A stretch of DNA of 64,000 bases from an uncultured Maribacter sp. (GCF_947500405.1 NZ_CANMRY010000001.1:372001-436000), one strand, 5' to 3'; counted from the first letter of the stretch, positions 33,649 to 44,754 are shown. A program made the numbers and translations. Notes: generated by a model from the letters alone, not told the origin.

Positions 33649-35043
33649 CTACTCTATTTTATTTATGTATTCTGGATTTTCAGTTTTTGGAATAGGCGCA
33701 TTGGTATCTTTCCACCATTGTTTTAACAATGTTAACAATTCAGTTGCTTTTTCAGGATTTACTTCTGCTAGATTATTTCTTTCTCCAATATCTTCGGATA
33801 AATTATATAGCTCTACGCCTTTATCTTCAAAGTAATAATGTAATTTCCAATATCCTTTTCTTACCACAGATCCTGGACGCGTTCTAAATAAAGGGTCGCG
33901 ATTTTCGTTATCGTTTACGTTATATGCTTCTAAATAAACAGGGAAATGCCAAAACAGAGGTCGCTCAAAAACCTGTACATCTTCTTCTAAAACGGGTGCT
34001 AAATTATTTCCATCTAACTGAAGCGCACTGGCATCTACTCCTGCATATTTTAATACCGTTGGAAAAATATCTAAGTTAGTTATGGGAATTTCGCTCTTTG
34101 TGTTTGCCTTAATCTTATCTTTCAATACAAAGAAAAAAGGTTCTCTAATACCTCCCTCGTAATAGCTTCCTTTTCCTGCTCTAAGTGGTTTTTGTTTTGT
34201 TATGCCATACAAACCGCCATTGTCTGAAGTAAACACAATAAGCGTGTTATCAAAAAGGTTTCTTTCTTTCAATTTATTGATAAGTAAGCCTATATTTCTG
34301 TCTAAATTATCTACCATAGAAGCATATTGTGGGTTACCTTGCCCCTTCCATGGTGACTTTTTCTCATATTTAGGCACAATACTATCTATTGCCATTATAG
34401 GCACGTGCACTGCATAAGGCGAATAGTTCAAATAAAATGGTTTTTGAACGGTATCTACAAACTTTAAAGCATTTTCCATGACCAAATCAGTCAAATATTG
34501 ACTATTGCCTTTTTCTATCTTCACATTTTTATAAGGTGGATAATAGCTTTTAGGTAACCCATTGTGCCCTCCAGCAATATTTACATCAAATCCATATTCT
34601 AAGGGGTTATCACTTAAATGCCATTTTCCAGCATGACAAGTAACATATCCATTTTCATTTAAAACCTCAGGTAAAATATGATGTTTTGGCGATAAAGTAT
34701 GTGTGTTTTTTGTAGGGATAATTTTTCTGTCTTCAGATTTACCTCTAGTTGACGGACTCACGGTATAAACCCCATGACGTGGCGCCCATTGCCCAGTCAT
34801 TAAATTAGCCCTACTAGGCGCACAATTCGAGGCAGATGCATACCCATTTGTAAACACCATTCCTAAACTAGATAGGTAATCTATATTTGGTGTTTCGTAA
34901 TATTCGCTTCCCATAAAACCAACATCTTTCCAGCCCATGTCATCAACATTTATAATGATGATATTGGGTATGGTTGTATCTTGCTTGGTTTTACAAGCTA
35001 CACATATTAGTAACACTAAACATAAGGGTATTATTCGCATCAT
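33649..35043 (-). CDS. S1-family sulfatase, lipoprotein
   Basis: A 464-residue type I (formylglycine) sulfatase with a lipoprotein signal (LLICVAC, Cys about residue 16). Calcium-binding Asp residues are in IIIINVDDMGW and VFTSDNGG. The modification motif is NCAPSR with the formylglycine Cys at C74, followed by the usual LMTGQWAPRHGVY. It would remove sulfate esters from released oligosaccharides in the periplasm or at the membrane. The S1 subfamily cannot be read by eye; rhamnose-3-sulfate is the expected substrate in an ulvan-type locus. It lies 21 bp before rhaT and 62 bp after a GH106 gene. A maturase is required but none is in the window. Confidence 0.92.
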   Translation of the reverse strand: MMRIIPLCLVLLICVACKTKQDTTIPNIIIINVDDMGWKDVGFMGSEYYETPNIDYLSSLGMVFTNGYASASNCAPSRANLMTGQWAPRHGVYTVSPSTRGKSEDRKIIPTKNTHTLSPKHHILPEVLNENGYVTCHAGKWHLSDNPLEYGFDVNIAGGHNGLPKSYYPPYKNVKIEKGNSQYLTDLVMENALKFVDTVQKPFYLNYSPYAVHVPIMAIDSIVPKYEKKSPWKGQGNPQYASMVDNLDRNIGLLINKLKERNLFDNTLIVFTSDNGGLYGITKQKPLRAGKGSYYEGGIREPFFFVLKDKIKANTKSEIPITNLDIFPTVLKYAGVDASALQLDGNNLAPVLEEDVQVFERPLFWHFPVYLEAYNVNDNENRDPLFRTRPGSVVRKGYWKLHYYFEDKGVELYNLSEDIGERNNLAEVNPEKATELLTLLKQWWKDTNAPIPKTENPEYINKIE

Positions 35044-35105
35044 ATTTTAATTTTGTTAGCTAATTTAAAACTTAAATTAACTTCAATAAACTTTGTTTTA
35101 ATTTT

Positions 35106-38100
35106 CTATAACTTCTTGACTTTTGAAACACTAATTTTAACAGGACCTATTAAACCAGATGGCAAAAGTTCTGAGTTTTTATTATAATGTTTAAACGCAG
35201 CTAAAGTTACACGTTCTGTTGGTCGATTGGTATTGTTTAAAAGCCACTCTGGCCAGTCTTTTATATTTGGTCCTTTTCTTTCGTAATCTAGCTCCATCAG
35301 CTCATCGCCAATTAATCTATTTGGCCAGAGGTTAGTAATTTTTACTTCAAGTGTGTTGGTACCCTTTAAGATTGCATCATCAAGATTGATGCTGTATGGG
35401 GTTTTCCATAAAATTCCAAGGTTTTCTCCATTAATAATCACTTCAGCAATTACCTTAACATTACTTAAATCTAATTCTAAAGAATAACACGATTTTATAA
35501 GTTTTGTAGGGATTTGAAACTCTTTTTTATAGCTAGCTGTCCCCGAAAAATAACGAATATCTTCTTCTAAAGCATCCGACCAAGAAATCAATTGATTAAA
35601 TGTAGTTTCTAAAGTATCTTTGTTTATTAGCGGGAAGCTTACTTGCCAATCATTAGATAAATCAATAGGCTCAGGTATTGATTTTACTTTTAAAGTTTTG
35701 GTTTTTCCGTTTGACGATTCGTATTTTATTTCTCCAGCAAAGGGTGTAACCAAATTCACTTTATCATCTTCAAATACTAATTTTGGTCCTGGTGTTGTTT
35801 GAGTCAATTTTAATATCCCTTCATTGGAAACAGCAACCATTTTCTCTTCATTATTAGTTGTGTAAATAACACGTAGGGCTTTCTTTGTCTTAATTTCTTT
35901 TCCTTCAAGAAAACTGTCATTTACTGGAATTTCATATACACCTGAAGCAACCATTGATTTTACTTTTTCAGTTACATCAAAAACTGGTTTATTTGGTGGG
36001 ATGCCATCAACACCTCTAGCAAATTTTCCAAAGACAGCTTTTAAGACCGTTAATTTCCCGCTGTTTGTAGCCTCTATTTCTAACCATTCTCTTTCCATGG
36101 CATTTTTTTCGAAGACCTCTTCTCCTATTGTATATTGAATGCGTAATTCTTTTTTGTAACCAGGTGCCGGATCACCTATAGAAAGTTCTCTCGTAGCGTG
36201 TATATTCAATCCATTATTTTGAATCCTGTTTGCAACTACCTCCGTGACATCAACCAAGCCATCAGGTAAAAATGTTCCATATTCTGCTTTGATAATTTTC
36301 AAGTTTGAAAGGGGCGTTACTACTGGATTTTTCAACTTCATTTCAGCATTTACAATGTGTTGATCTGAATATATCGGATTTCTAAAAACCACAAAAACAG
36401 AACCTTCTGGTTCAAACGCTACCGATACTGTTGTAGTACCATCATCATTTTTATGCCATATTGTAGCCTTAGTTATTTCTCCGGTTTCGGCATTCCAAAG
36501 CTCAGGTTGTTTTCCTGACACTCTAAAACGACAGGCTAACTCTCGACTTTCTTTCTTAGAATTTACTACAAAATAAATGTCCGTATCTTCTGTTTTTCTG
36601 TGAATAAAATCAATAGATTCACGGTGTCCTTCTTCAATAGAAAAATCTGGAGGCAATGTGCCGTTTTTTAAAACATCTAAAATCGAGTTATCTTTAATAA
36701 TACCAGAATTCCATAAATTATCAGCTAACTCAACAACCTTTTCATCGCAAGTAGGATACTTTTCAAGACTTGGCGATTTTTTTGGTTTTGGACCACTAAT
36801 TTGTGCTCCTAAATTGGCTAGTTCTTTAATCTTAGTAAGTGTTTCTGGTGTCATCCATTCGATTGAAGGCAATACCAAAGCCTTGTATTTTTCTCCAACT
36901 GTGGTGTAAATAAGACCGTCTTTTACCGTTAACGAATGTATTTTGTTCGACCCAATCACATCATAATCATAGCCTAGTGCTTTTAGTTCTGGCATTAAAA
37001 GCGCATCATTTGGAGATGCTTCTCCTGTAAAAACCAAGACATCGGCTACCGAGGTGCCTTGCTGTAGTAAAAACTGACCTCTACTAATATAATTTACAAA
37101 AGGTTTGCTCTGATTCCACCACGTATTTAAACGGTTAAAATCTGTTCCAAAAACTTGTAAAGTCAATCCAGGTCCAACATTCCAAGGTTGGTGTACATAA
37201 CAGTGAAAAACAAAACGATTGATCCCTTGCGCCCAGGCCAAGTCGCCCATGGCTTTTAGTGTACCTGGATGTTGGTTCCAGCCTCCCATACCAGTAAAAG
37301 ATTCTGCTTCAGCAATTGGGCTTCCATTTAATTTGGCAATCGAAGCAACAAATTTTGGCGAGTCAAAAAAGGCCAAACTACCACTCCAAAACTCTGACAT
37401 TACCACATCAGCAGTTGCACCAACTTGCATGCTATCAAATGGTCCCCAATAGGGTTCTGTAGAAAATTGCATGCCGTTTTTATGGCAAAGTTCACCGAAA
37501 TAACCGTAATAATTCTTAGCAATTAAATCTCCAATAGTGCGTCTAAAATCCCAAAGAAAACGTTCCGTTTCTTCGCCGTTTTCTATATAGTAACCGGCTA
37601 ATGCAGGTAAATATGCTTTACAGTTGTAAGAACGAAGGTTTTTAAATTCTTCAGCGAAATTTGCTGTCCAGTTTGTAGTACCTACCTCGTAGCTATCAAT
37701 ATGGCATCTTGTAACAGCAGTACCTATTAAAGTATCTAATTTTTTAATAATGGGTTGGATGCCACCTTGCCAAAAAACATCAACCGCTTTTTTATTCATT
37801 TTATCGCATTCTAAACCACGTCCGCCATCACTCGGAAAACGATTTTTTTCACCAGTTGGTGTATGTCCAATTCGTAAAATAGTCCATTCGCCTTTAGGTG
37901 CTTGCCATTTTAAAACCCCATCTTTCGAAAGCTTTGTTGTCAAATCGATAATTTCTGCTTTTTTAACTATTGCCAAATCAGAAACATTCTTATTATCAGG
38001 TGTTAGGTGGTTTCTAACTTTATGCGAAAGTATTTTTGTATCTAATTTGTCAATACGCTGGTCGTTTTTAGGTTTAGGAAAAGCAAGAATGGCGATGTCT

Positions 38101-38591
38101 CTATAATAATTTAAGTGTGTTTTAGGTTGAGGTAGTTTAGCATTAAATGTGTTATTTCCGGTATGTGAGGTTTCAGAAAAAACCAGTTCTTGCATGGCAT
38201 ATTCTGGGGTGATTGATGGCCCTCCCGTTGACGACCAACCGGCACCATTATGAAAACTTAATTCGAGTTTTAACCGTTTGGCCTCCGAAGCTGCAAAATG
38301 AAATAAATCTAGCCATGCCGTACTTAAATAATCAGCAAAACCTTTGGGATTTCCTAAATTCACATTAAAAATCAGAGCGCCCTGAATGCCTACGTTTTTC
38401 ATAGCTTCTAAGTCGGCTGTTATACCTTCTTTTGTAACGTTTCCGTTTATCCAAAACCACATAGTACGTGGTTTCGCAGATGCTGGCGGATTCTGAAAAT
38501 TTTGTTCTAAGGGTGTATTTTGGGCAGTTAAATTTGATACAAATAGACTCAGTATTAATGCTAAAAACAAGGTTTTACAGGATGCTTTCAT
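35106..38591 (-). CDS. GH106 alpha-L-rhamnosidase-type enzyme (first of tandem trio by position)
   Basis: I chose the ATG at 38591 because it begins a clear signal peptide (MKASCKTLFLALILSLFVS, cleavage after TAQ). An in-frame ATG ten codons upstream at 38621 would overlap the preceding gene by 11 bp. The mature protein is about 1140 residues. GH106 signs are RTMWFWINGNVTKEGI, HNGAGWSSTGGP, DSYEVGTTNWT (E302) and AEAESFTGMGGW (E430), the two Glu positions expected for catalysis in this family. It is the longest of the four GH106 proteins here because of extra beta domains at about 760-950. The C-terminal jelly roll (NGENLGILWKTPYSINLDD, LIGDELMELDYERKG) is shared by all four. It should release alpha-L-rhamnose. 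Confidence 0.9.
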   Translation of the reverse strand: MKASCKTLFLALILSLFVSNLTAQNTPLEQNFQNPPASAKPRTMWFWINGNVTKEGITADLEAMKNVGIQGALIFNVNLGNPKGFADYLSTAWLDLFHFAASEAKRLKLELSFHNGAGWSSTGGPSITPEYAMQELVFSETSHTGNNTFNAKLPQPKTHLNYYRDIAILAFPKPKNDQRIDKLDTKILSHKVRNHLTPDNKNVSDLAIVKKAEIIDLTTKLSKDGVLKWQAPKGEWTILRIGHTPTGEKNRFPSDGGRGLECDKMNKKAVDVFWQGGIQPIIKKLDTLIGTAVTRCHIDSYEVGTTNWTANFAEEFKNLRSYNCKAYLPALAGYYIENGEETERFLWDFRRTIGDLIAKNYYGYFGELCHKNGMQFSTEPYWGPFDSMQVGATADVVMSEFWSGSLAFFDSPKFVASIAKLNGSPIAEAESFTGMGGWNQHPGTLKAMGDLAWAQGINRFVFHCYVHQPWNVGPGLTLQVFGTDFNRLNTWWNQSKPFVNYISRGQFLLQQGTSVADVLVFTGEASPNDALLMPELKALGYDYDVIGSNKIHSLTVKDGLIYTTVGEKYKALVLPSIEWMTPETLTKIKELANLGAQISGPKPKKSPSLEKYPTCDEKVVELADNLWNSGIIKDNSILDVLKNGTLPPDFSIEEGHRESIDFIHRKTEDTDIYFVVNSKKESRELACRFRVSGKQPELWNAETGEITKATIWHKNDDGTTTVSVAFEPEGSVFVVFRNPIYSDQHIVNAEMKLKNPVVTPLSNLKIIKAEYGTFLPDGLVDVTEVVANRIQNNGLNIHATRELSIGDPAPGYKKELRIQYTIGEEVFEKNAMEREWLEIEATNSGKLTVLKAVFGKFARGVDGIPPNKPVFDVTEKVKSMVASGVYEIPVNDSFLEGKEIKTKKALRVIYTTNNEEKMVAVSNEGILKLTQTTPGPKLVFEDDKVNLVTPFAGEIKYESSNGKTKTLKVKSIPEPIDLSNDWQVSFPLINKDTLETTFNQLISWSDALEEDIRYFSGTASYKKEFQIPTKLIKSCYSLELDLSNVKVIAEVIINGENLGILWKTPYSINLDDAILKGTNTLEVKITNLWPNRLIGDELMELDYERKGPNIKDWPEWLLNNTNRPTERVTLAAFKHYNKNSELLPSGLIGPVKISVSKVKKL

Positions 38592-38610
38592 TTTTTTGAT
38601 AGTACGATTT

Positions 38611-41600
38611 TTAATTGTCATTTATTATGGATAGCCATACGCTACCTGATATACCTGAGTGCATGATGCCGTTATTTGGCATTTTTTCAAGGGTGTTTGC
38701 TAGCACCCATGTGTCTCTTTCGTGTTGAGGTTTCTTGTTTTGCCACAACATTTGGTTCATCCAATTATTTGTAACATCAATTTCTAGGACATTTGTCCCA
38801 GGTTTAGCAGTGTTAACCATCGCTATTCGGTAAGGATTTGTCCAAAGTGTTCCAAGTTTTTTCCCGTTGAGTTTAACAGTTGCTATGGTTCCTATATTTT
38901 CAAAATTTAATGCAATGCTTTGTTTTGCTTCTTCTTCAGTTAATTCAAAAGAAGTTTTATATGTGGCGGTTCCAGAGAAATATTTAATCTTTTCATCAGA
39001 GGAAGTTGTCCAGTCAAATAAAGGTTGTTTTTTTAGTGTAAAATCGGTTTCTAACCATTTGTTTTTAAATTGAATATCCCATAATGAACTTAATTGTTTC
39101 AATGGTTTTTCAGCTTCGAAATTTTGTCCTACAGATAGGTTTTTATTTATTCCATGCCCCTGCTCTCTAAATACAATAAAGTAGCTTTCATTCACATCAA
39201 AACTTAAAGGAACAATGGTACGCTCTCCTTCATTACTATACATAGACAGTTTACGAGATGTAGCATCAAGTGCGGACCAAAGTTCTGGACTTTTTCCAGC
39301 AATTCTAAACGAAGCATCAAAGGTTACTTTGGTATCCCCTTGATTAGTTATAAAATAAATATCTGCCCCCTTTAACTTGCGATGTATCCATTTTACATTT
39401 AACGAATCAGGAAAAATAAAATCCTCAAATATTCCATGTTTGTTTAAAATCTCATTGATATTTCCGTTCGCATACACATGTCCTTTTCCTAATTTATGAT
39501 GGAAAAAATCTTTAGTGTTTGGAAGTGATTCACCCCATAATTCCTTAACCAGTTGCTGTACTTCAATATCACAATTTGGATAATTTTGAAGGCTTGGAGA
39601 TTTTTCGGGCGGCATTCCTATTAAAGTTGCACCTTGCTCAACCAACTCTTTAAGTTTTTTTAAAACCTTAGGGCGCATCGTATTCCAAGGAGGCAATACC
39701 AATGCGCTATAGCTTGCTCCGCTTTTTAAAACAAGTCGCCCGTTTTCTACTTTTGTCTGTTCTGTAATGATTTCTGCATTGATAAAATCATATTCATAAC
39801 CCGTAGAGAGATTTTTATCTACCCATCCTCTCATTTTAGGAGACTCTTCACCAATATAAAAACAAACGTCAGCAATATGTTTTCCTTGTTGCAATAGAAA
39901 ATAGTTTCTACGTTGGTAAGTAACCCATTCTTTACTTTGCGCAAACCAAGTGTTGTTTCTATTAAATTCTGTTCCGAACCATGCATTCATCCCCGGAAAT
40001 TTATCTTCATAAGGCTGATGAATATACACATGTAAAATTCCTTGATTTACACCTTGTGTATAGCTCCAATCTCCTGATTTTTTTAACTTAATAGGGCTTA
40101 CAGAAAAAGGAACTTCGCGTGAAGTGTAAGACTCTGCATAGACTCTGTTTTTACCATAAATATGACTGGCAGATGCTGCAAGTTTAGATTCGGGTCCTTG
40201 ACGATGGATCCAGAATTCTCCTCCAATTTCATTAGCACGACCACCATATTTTAAAAATTCCGAAGGAAAGCCAAAATGCCCATAGTTTTCAAGCCACATA
40301 GATACACCATTTTCTTCACAGATTTCTCTCAGTCCACCCACATACTCATTGGCAACCTTATCTGCTATTAATCGACGTATATCCCACAAAAAACGATCCG
40401 ATTCTTCTGCAGAATTTACTATGTTTCCTGTAAGTGTTGCTAGCCAAGGTATAGGGTCATAGCCATAGGCTTGTTCAAATGACTCCTTCATATCATCTGT
40501 CCAGTTTTGAGGTCCTGTTTCGTAGCTGTCCGCAATAACACGTTTTAGAGATTTACGCTCTTCCGGAGTCATGGATTTTATCATTTTCCCCATATAAGCA
40601 TCAAAGTGAGAACGCAAAGCTTTTTTACTCAATTTATCCACTTCAAGTCCGCGAGCATCAGGGGTTGCAGGACGGTTAGTTTGCCCTGTAGGTGTCATTC
40701 CTATACGCAGTATTTTCCATTGTCCTGCAGGTACATTATCCCATTTTAGCACATTGCCATCAAAATGTTCGGTTAAGTTTATAATTTCATCCGTATGCAA
40801 TACGTCTTGTTGCTCACTGTATTCTGGTGTTTTCCATTGAAATACTTCCCATCCAGGAACACCTCTATTCGCCATTTTATTGAGCCATTTTTCATTCCCA
40901 TGTTCAATTTTATAGGCATCGGAAATATGAATACCTGTCAATTCAAAATTAGCAGGTACCGTGTCTATTACGATTCTAAATTTTTTAGCCTTAATATTGT
41001 CCAATGCCATAATCATATCCGCATCAGGTATAGGGCCACGCCCAGGCAAACTAAAAGCACGATCAAAAAGGGTTTTCTTTATCGATTCGTATTTTCCGTT
41101 TTGGTAGACTTGCACTTCAACATTCGATGTAAAGTGCATTTTTGTTGGGCTAACGGTAAGACTTCTTGCTGTTATAGGCGTATCAAATGAAACCTCAAAG
41201 ATTAAAGGTTCTTGCCCATTGTTATTAAAAGTAGTTACTGTAGATTTATTTTGATCTAGCAAGTTTTTTAATGCCGAAGCTTTACAGTTTAGAGCCTTGA
41301 TTTTAGGAGTAGCTGTAAACTTTTGATGAATAGGGTACCCTAAAACCGATACATCCTGAAAAAATTCTTTTGGCTTTTCTAGTGCTATCTCAATATTTTT
41401 ATCACCAGTTACAACGGTTTCAGAATGCGTCAAATAGCGCATTGCCTGTTCTTCTTTCACCCATGGTCCACCAGACTGACTCCAACCTGGTGAGTTGAAA
41501 AAACTAATATTAATCCCTAATCTCGTACCCTCACTTATCGCATGACGCATACAATCCCACCATTTTTCGCTTAGCGAAGGGGTTTTTCCCATTGGTGTAT

Positions 41601-41898
41601 CATAACTTAATCCATGTGGATTGGTTGAAGGAGGCATGTAAAATATATCCCCAATAAAAACCTCTCCGATACCAACGGCATTCATGGCTTCTAAATCTTT
41701 AGTAATACCTTCTTTAGAAATATGTCCACTTAAAAAATACCAATAAATACCAGGTTTTGTTGAATCAGGAGGATTTATAAACCCTTCTTTTAAATTGGCA
41801 TATTCTTGAGGTGTTATTGATGCTATATCTCCTTTTTTACATGAAGAAATAGTCAATACAAATAGTATAAGAATTAAAAAATATCGTTTCATAATCAA
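38611..41898 (-). CDS. GH106 alpha-L-rhamnosidase-type lipoprotein
   Basis: A 1095-residue lipoprotein (LTISSC, Cys about residue 20; an ATG two codons later is an equally good start). GH106 signs are KPGIYWYFLSGHISKEGITK, SFFNSPGWSQSGGPW, DSYETGPQNWT (E460) and YAESYTSREV (E589). An inserted galactose-binding-like domain at about 180-330 (KALNCKASALKNLLDQNKST, ITARSLTVSPTKMHF) separates it from its two neighbours and is shared only with the GH106 at 53999. The C-terminal jelly roll has LNGKKLGTLWTNPYRI. The gaps are 6 bp to the upstream GH106 and 19 bp to the downstream one, so they are cotranscribed. Confidence 0.9.
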   Translation of the reverse strand: MIMKRYFLILILFVLTISSCKKGDIASITPQEYANLKEGFINPPDSTKPGIYWYFLSGHISKEGITKDLEAMNAVGIGEVFIGDIFYMPPSTNPHGLSYDTPMGKTPSLSEKWWDCMRHAISEGTRLGINISFFNSPGWSQSGGPWVKEEQAMRYLTHSETVVTGDKNIEIALEKPKEFFQDVSVLGYPIHQKFTATPKIKALNCKASALKNLLDQNKSTVTTFNNNGQEPLIFEVSFDTPITARSLTVSPTKMHFTSNVEVQVYQNGKYESIKKTLFDRAFSLPGRGPIPDADMIMALDNIKAKKFRIVIDTVPANFELTGIHISDAYKIEHGNEKWLNKMANRGVPGWEVFQWKTPEYSEQQDVLHTDEIINLTEHFDGNVLKWDNVPAGQWKILRIGMTPTGQTNRPATPDARGLEVDKLSKKALRSHFDAYMGKMIKSMTPEERKSLKRVIADSYETGPQNWTDDMKESFEQAYGYDPIPWLATLTGNIVNSAEESDRFLWDIRRLIADKVANEYVGGLREICEENGVSMWLENYGHFGFPSEFLKYGGRANEIGGEFWIHRQGPESKLAASASHIYGKNRVYAESYTSREVPFSVSPIKLKKSGDWSYTQGVNQGILHVYIHQPYEDKFPGMNAWFGTEFNRNNTWFAQSKEWVTYQRRNYFLLQQGKHIADVCFYIGEESPKMRGWVDKNLSTGYEYDFINAEIITEQTKVENGRLVLKSGASYSALVLPPWNTMRPKVLKKLKELVEQGATLIGMPPEKSPSLQNYPNCDIEVQQLVKELWGESLPNTKDFFHHKLGKGHVYANGNINEILNKHGIFEDFIFPDSLNVKWIHRKLKGADIYFITNQGDTKVTFDASFRIAGKSPELWSALDATSRKLSMYSNEGERTIVPLSFDVNESYFIVFREQGHGINKNLSVGQNFEAEKPLKQLSSLWDIQFKNKWLETDFTLKKQPLFDWTTSSDEKIKYFSGTATYKTSFELTEEEAKQSIALNFENIGTIATVKLNGKKLGTLWTNPYRIAMVNTAKPGTNVLEIDVTNNWMNQMLWQNKKPQHERDTWVLANTLEKMPNNGIMHSGISGSVWLSIINDN

Positions 41899-41904
41899 AT
41901 AAAA

Positions 41905-44754
41905 TTAGTCATTTTTTGTAATTAAGATTTGTACAGGCCCAATTAATCCAGAAGGAAGAAGCTTTGTTCCTTTAGTGAACTTTCGGATATTGGTTTTAGC
42001 AAATTGCTCTTTTTCTGGTAAAAAGGCATCACCAATAAGACGATTTGGCCAAAGGTTAACAACATCTATTTCTAAAGTATTGCCTTTTGCCTTTACATGC
42101 GATGTCATGTTTACTCGGTATGGTTTTGACCAAGCAACTCCTAAATCTACACCGTTCAATGTAACACGAGCCAACTCATGTACTTGTCCTAAATCAATGT
42201 AAAGCTCTTGATTTTCATTTAAAGAGATCATATCGAAAGTTTTATGATAGGTAGCAGTACCCGAGTAATATTTAATACCTGAGTTTTCATGCGCAGACCA
42301 ATCTACTAAATTTGGAAAAATGATTGATTCTGGTCCTCCCCAATTTGTATCAAAACTCAAATTCCAAGACCCTTCAATAATTTTAACTACTTGAAATTCA
42401 GTCCAATTTAAAGTTGAATTTTGTATTGATATTGGTTCTTTAAAAACAACAAAATAAGAACTACAAGATCCAAATTCCATAGGGATAATGGTTTGTCCGT
42501 TTTCTACTTTAAAATTGCTTAAAAGACGCGTTTCGCCAGTAACAGGATTCCACAATTCTGGTTGTTTACCACTCACTCTAAAACTACAGGCTACTTTTTC
42601 AGTAGGTTGCCATTTACTTGCAACATAATAGATATCGGTATCTTCCGTTTTACGGTGGATGAAATCGATAACCCCAGCATCACTTAAACCTTTACATTCA
42701 AAATCTGGAGGGATATTTTGATTTTGCAAGACTTCTCGAATCGATTTATTCCAAACAAATTTGCCTTTACCAATTTTATGTTCTCCCTTTTCAAGGTGAG
42801 CCCAAATACGCTTTGTCAAATTTTGGTACTCAGCAAGATTATCTTTATTACCCAACATCGAAGATTCTATTTTACCCACAACTGTTGCTCCTTGTTCTAC
42901 AAGTTTTACTATTTTTTTTAGTGCTTTTAGCGATACAGGTGTTTTTTCGTCAATAACCAAAATCTTATAGTTCATACCGTCAGGCAACACCAGTTTGTCA
43001 TTCTTGAATTCTAGTCTATTTAGCAGAACCTCTTCGTTGCACTTATCGTAATCGTAACCTTGACCTAAACTTTGTGGTGGATTCTTCATTCCGTCTTCCC
43101 ATTCAAATGCATCAGCACCTGAGCGTAATCCATGACCGTTATAAAACAGCACATCGGCAACAAACAAACCTTGTTGCAACATGTAAGAACAACGTGAAAG
43201 GTAGTCAATAAAAGGCATCGACTGGTTCCACCAGGTATTGGTGCGGTCAAAATGAGTACCTGCACTATGGGTTAAACCAGGTACATCGGTAACAGACGGA
43301 CGATGTGAAAATGTGTGAAAACAAATCCAATTGAGTCCATCACAAAATGCCTGATCCGCAACTGCTTTCATTTGAAAAGGAGATACCTCCCAATTAGGAC
43401 CAACGGAAGTAAAGGATTCTGCAAATACTTTTTTAATTCCATAGGTATGTGCTGCGGTTGCCGCTTCACGCACTAAGAAGCGCCCACTTGGTTTTTCTCT
43501 GTGAGATGATGGCATCCAAAATTCTCCCATCGCTACATCGCATTTACTTACGCATTTTTTTAAATCGGCTTGGTATTGGTGCGGTCCTGCAGCTTCCGCA
43601 TAAGATTCTAATTTGTGTTCGTGAGCAACCTCTTGCTGTCTTCCATAATGATTTTCAGAAATTAAATCGCTAATGGTTAATCTAAAATCATTTAAAAAAT
43701 ATTCAGTTTTCTCATTAGATTCAATATTAACTCCAATTAAGGAGGGCAGGTATTTTACAATATCATAACCTCGACGTTGTTTAAATTCTTCTGGGAAATG
43801 TTTCGTCCAATTTGGGTCACCAGCTTCCCAACTATCGCATTCTACGTATTTAAAAGCATGCCTTTCTTCCGGACTCATCTCCTTTAGTAAGGTTCCCACA
43901 GTTTTTTGCCAATGCAAATCAAAAGCTTCTCTACTTAGATGGTCGATATAAAATACACCCCCTAAATTACGTCCAGTTGGGCGGTAACCGAACCGAATGA
44001 CGCGCCAATCACCTTTGGGAGCATCCCATTTTAAATGGCCATTTTCATCAAGCTTGTCGGTTATGTTTATTATTTCGTTTATCGAGGGTGTTTTCGTATC
44101 AGGTAAAGCCAAAACTGCAATCTCATTGTAAAAAGCATTTTGCGCGTCTTTTACCGTTTGATTTTCTCGTTGTCTTATTGTTTGAACAGGAAGTTTAGGT
44201 TTTGGAAATTCTTGGTTGATCCTTTTCCCTCCTTCAACTGATAGTTCACTCCAAACCAGCTCTTGTTGACCATAATTAGGTGTTACCCAAGGCGCAGCAC
44301 ATCCTGCAGGTCCAATAAACACCCCAAAGTCTAGTCCTAGTCTTCCAGCTTCAAAAGATGCAAAACGTACCATGTCTCGCCATGGTTTTGACCAGAGTTC
44401 CATTTTATCATTGGGTTGACTCAAGCTTCCGCCTTTGTATTCGTTTGTAATTTCGTATCTGATTTCCGTAGTATCAATAACAGTCTTCTTTTTCCATTTA
44501 TGCGGACCAAAAGGACCAACACCACCGTCTAACACCATACAACCGGATAAGCCTTTGGCTTTCATTTCTTCAAGATCTCTAGTAATGGCTTCTTTATTAG
44601 TTGGCGTTTGTAACCACCACCACCATGCTTGAGGTCGTACTTGGTGTGGTGGGCTTAGAAAACCTTTTTCAAGTAAGCTATTTTGGGCTTTTAAATCTGA
44701 AATTACTAAACTCAATAACGCAATTGTAAAGAAAGTTCTAATAAGTATTTTCAT
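41905..44754 (-). CDS. GH106 alpha-L-rhamnosidase-type enzyme
   Basis: A 949-residue protein with a signal peptide (cleavage after LKAQ, about residue 24). GH106 signs are RPQAWWWWLQTPTNKEAITR, GVFIGPAGCAAPWVTP, DSWEAGDPNWT (E310) and FAESFTSVGPNW (E446). It lacks the galactose-binding-like insert of its neighbour and the extra beta domains of the 35106 gene, so it is the most compact of the four. The C-terminal jelly roll (LNGVDLGVAWSKPYRV, WPNRLIGDAFLPEKE) is present. It leads the GH106 trio in transcription order and follows a sulfatase gene by 68 bp. Its specificity may differ from the other copies, as the HNGAGWS-type segment is changed. Confidence 0.9.
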   Translation of the reverse strand: MKILIRTFFTIALLSLVISDLKAQNSLLEKGFLSPPHQVRPQAWWWWLQTPTNKEAITRDLEEMKAKGLSGCMVLDGGVGPFGPHKWKKKTVIDTTEIRYEITNEYKGGSLSQPNDKMELWSKPWRDMVRFASFEAGRLGLDFGVFIGPAGCAAPWVTPNYGQQELVWSELSVEGGKRINQEFPKPKLPVQTIRQRENQTVKDAQNAFYNEIAVLALPDTKTPSINEIINITDKLDENGHLKWDAPKGDWRVIRFGYRPTGRNLGGVFYIDHLSREAFDLHWQKTVGTLLKEMSPEERHAFKYVECDSWEAGDPNWTKHFPEEFKQRRGYDIVKYLPSLIGVNIESNEKTEYFLNDFRLTISDLISENHYGRQQEVAHEHKLESYAEAAGPHQYQADLKKCVSKCDVAMGEFWMPSSHREKPSGRFLVREAATAAHTYGIKKVFAESFTSVGPNWEVSPFQMKAVADQAFCDGLNWICFHTFSHRPSVTDVPGLTHSAGTHFDRTNTWWNQSMPFIDYLSRCSYMLQQGLFVADVLFYNGHGLRSGADAFEWEDGMKNPPQSLGQGYDYDKCNEEVLLNRLEFKNDKLVLPDGMNYKILVIDEKTPVSLKALKKIVKLVEQGATVVGKIESSMLGNKDNLAEYQNLTKRIWAHLEKGEHKIGKGKFVWNKSIREVLQNQNIPPDFECKGLSDAGVIDFIHRKTEDTDIYYVASKWQPTEKVACSFRVSGKQPELWNPVTGETRLLSNFKVENGQTIIPMEFGSCSSYFVVFKEPISIQNSTLNWTEFQVVKIIEGSWNLSFDTNWGGPESIIFPNLVDWSAHENSGIKYYSGTATYHKTFDMISLNENQELYIDLGQVHELARVTLNGVDLGVAWSKPYRVNMTSHVKAKGNTLEIDVVNLWPNRLIGDAFLPEKEQFAKTNIRKFTKGTKLLPSGLIGPVQILITKND